Assembly: GCF_000002865.3 (NCBI RefSeq)
Contig: NW_001865039.1
Span: 616,527 to 680,526, forward strand
Direction: 5' to 3'
DNA: 64,000 bases
From: Monosiga brevicollis MX1
Taxonomy: Eukaryota; Opisthokonta; Choanoflagellata; Craspedida; Salpingoecidae
The notes below the pieces were generated by a model. That model saw only the letters and a program-made list of their open reading frames with translations, was not told the origin of the DNA and did no database searches. The position numbers and the translations under genes are program-made. Below, one piece after another: positions 63,701 through 64,000 of this stretch; the first letter of the stretch is position 1; the number at the start of each line of letters is the position of its first letter.

Positions 63701-64000
63701 CACTCAAACGCTTGATAGGTGCTCAAAGAACAGATTAAGAACCACCCCAACATGACATGGCACCGCCTCGAGCAGCAAATCTACGAAGTTCAAGAATACC
63801 GGTGTGTCACGCCATACCATCATCCGATTCAAGCCAATAACCGTCTCCTGCCCTCGTAGTTTGGCTCCCGACTTTGGCATGATTCTTGGGTGTGCGCGCT
63901 TGTGTGTGTATGTGGCTTTTGCATGTATTAGCACGCACTGTCCAGCTCTGCCACTCCACTACCGCGAGTCTGACGGCACGCCCAATCTTCGAACCGCCGC
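60731..64000 (+). CDS. PLOD/LH3-type glycosyltransferase, 3'-truncated by the window end
   Basis: Seventeen exons with consistent phases: 60731-60913, 61051-61124, 61161-61196, 61301-61325, 61418-61526, 61624-61706, 61822-61921, 62049-62139, 62271-62346, 62441-62534, 62651-62742, 62849-62915, 63062-63255, 63333-63409, 63528-63567, 63719-63801 and 63932 onward. A hydrophobic segment (TSLLLLTCLLVSRVALG) marks secretory-pathway entry. The core matches the glycosyltransferase domain of procollagen lysyl hydroxylases. RVLVMTVATHRE is followed by VREIGYDLYVAGAGEFFQGY, GWKLKRMRQTLLEKQDDYDI, VLFTDSFD (the manganese-binding Asp pair), VVSAE, YPYLNSGGYIGYLG, DDQ, and IIHANGWDK. In animals this domain adds glucose to galactosyl-hydroxylysine of collagen. 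Whether a 2-oxoglutarate hydroxylase domain follows lies beyond the window. Residues 60-110 are poorly conserved. Confidence 0.85.

Overview
The window is eukaryotic nuclear DNA from a compact, intron-rich, GC-rich genome. Nearly every gene is broken by short GT-AG introns of roughly 60-200 bases. The gene mix is a receptor tyrosine kinase, a MAST kinase with PDZ domain, a TALE homeobox gene, a PLOD-type collagen glycosyltransferase, an animal-like septin, and a histidine-biosynthesis enzyme that animals lack. This points to a choanoflagellate, most like Monosiga brevicollis; the species is my inference, not something the sequence proves. There are two assembly gaps (24468-24634 and 60324-60373). 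I see no CRISPR arrays, rRNA, tRNA, viral fossils or recognisable transposons.

Layout. 1-201: 3' end of an unidentified gene. 1210-9509: a CBM21 glycogen-targeting protein, a secreted PQQ-type beta-propeller, an otubain deubiquitinase and CNOT11. 11675-23937: a MAST kinase and a polyglutamine transcription-factor-like protein with two bZIP-type basic regions. 26283-31889: a TALE homeodomain protein, a Costars/ABRACL protein and a septin. 32616-41804: a leucine-rich-repeat protein, PWP1, imidazoleglycerol-phosphate dehydratase and a secreted GH13 alpha-amylase. 42053-47672: a large unrecognised gene, followed by a doubtful small one. 48250-64000: a sulfotransferase, a receptor tyrosine kinase with degenerate kinase domains ahead of the catalytic one, XRCC3, a secreted sulfatase and a PLOD-like glycosyltransferase that runs off the end.

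The genes do not form one pathway. Three themes recur. Carbohydrate use: the CBM21 protein and the alpha-amylase. Cell-surface and extracellular-matrix chemistry: sulfotransferase, sulfatase and PLOD-like glycosyltransferase. Signalling and regulation: RTK, MAST, bZIP-like, TALE, CNOT11 and OTUB. Several genes are arranged head to head, and long dinucleotide microsatellites repeatedly lie in the shared upstream regions. Most exon chains were built by hand. I checked that exon lengths keep the reading frame, and genes where that check worked have the highest confidence.
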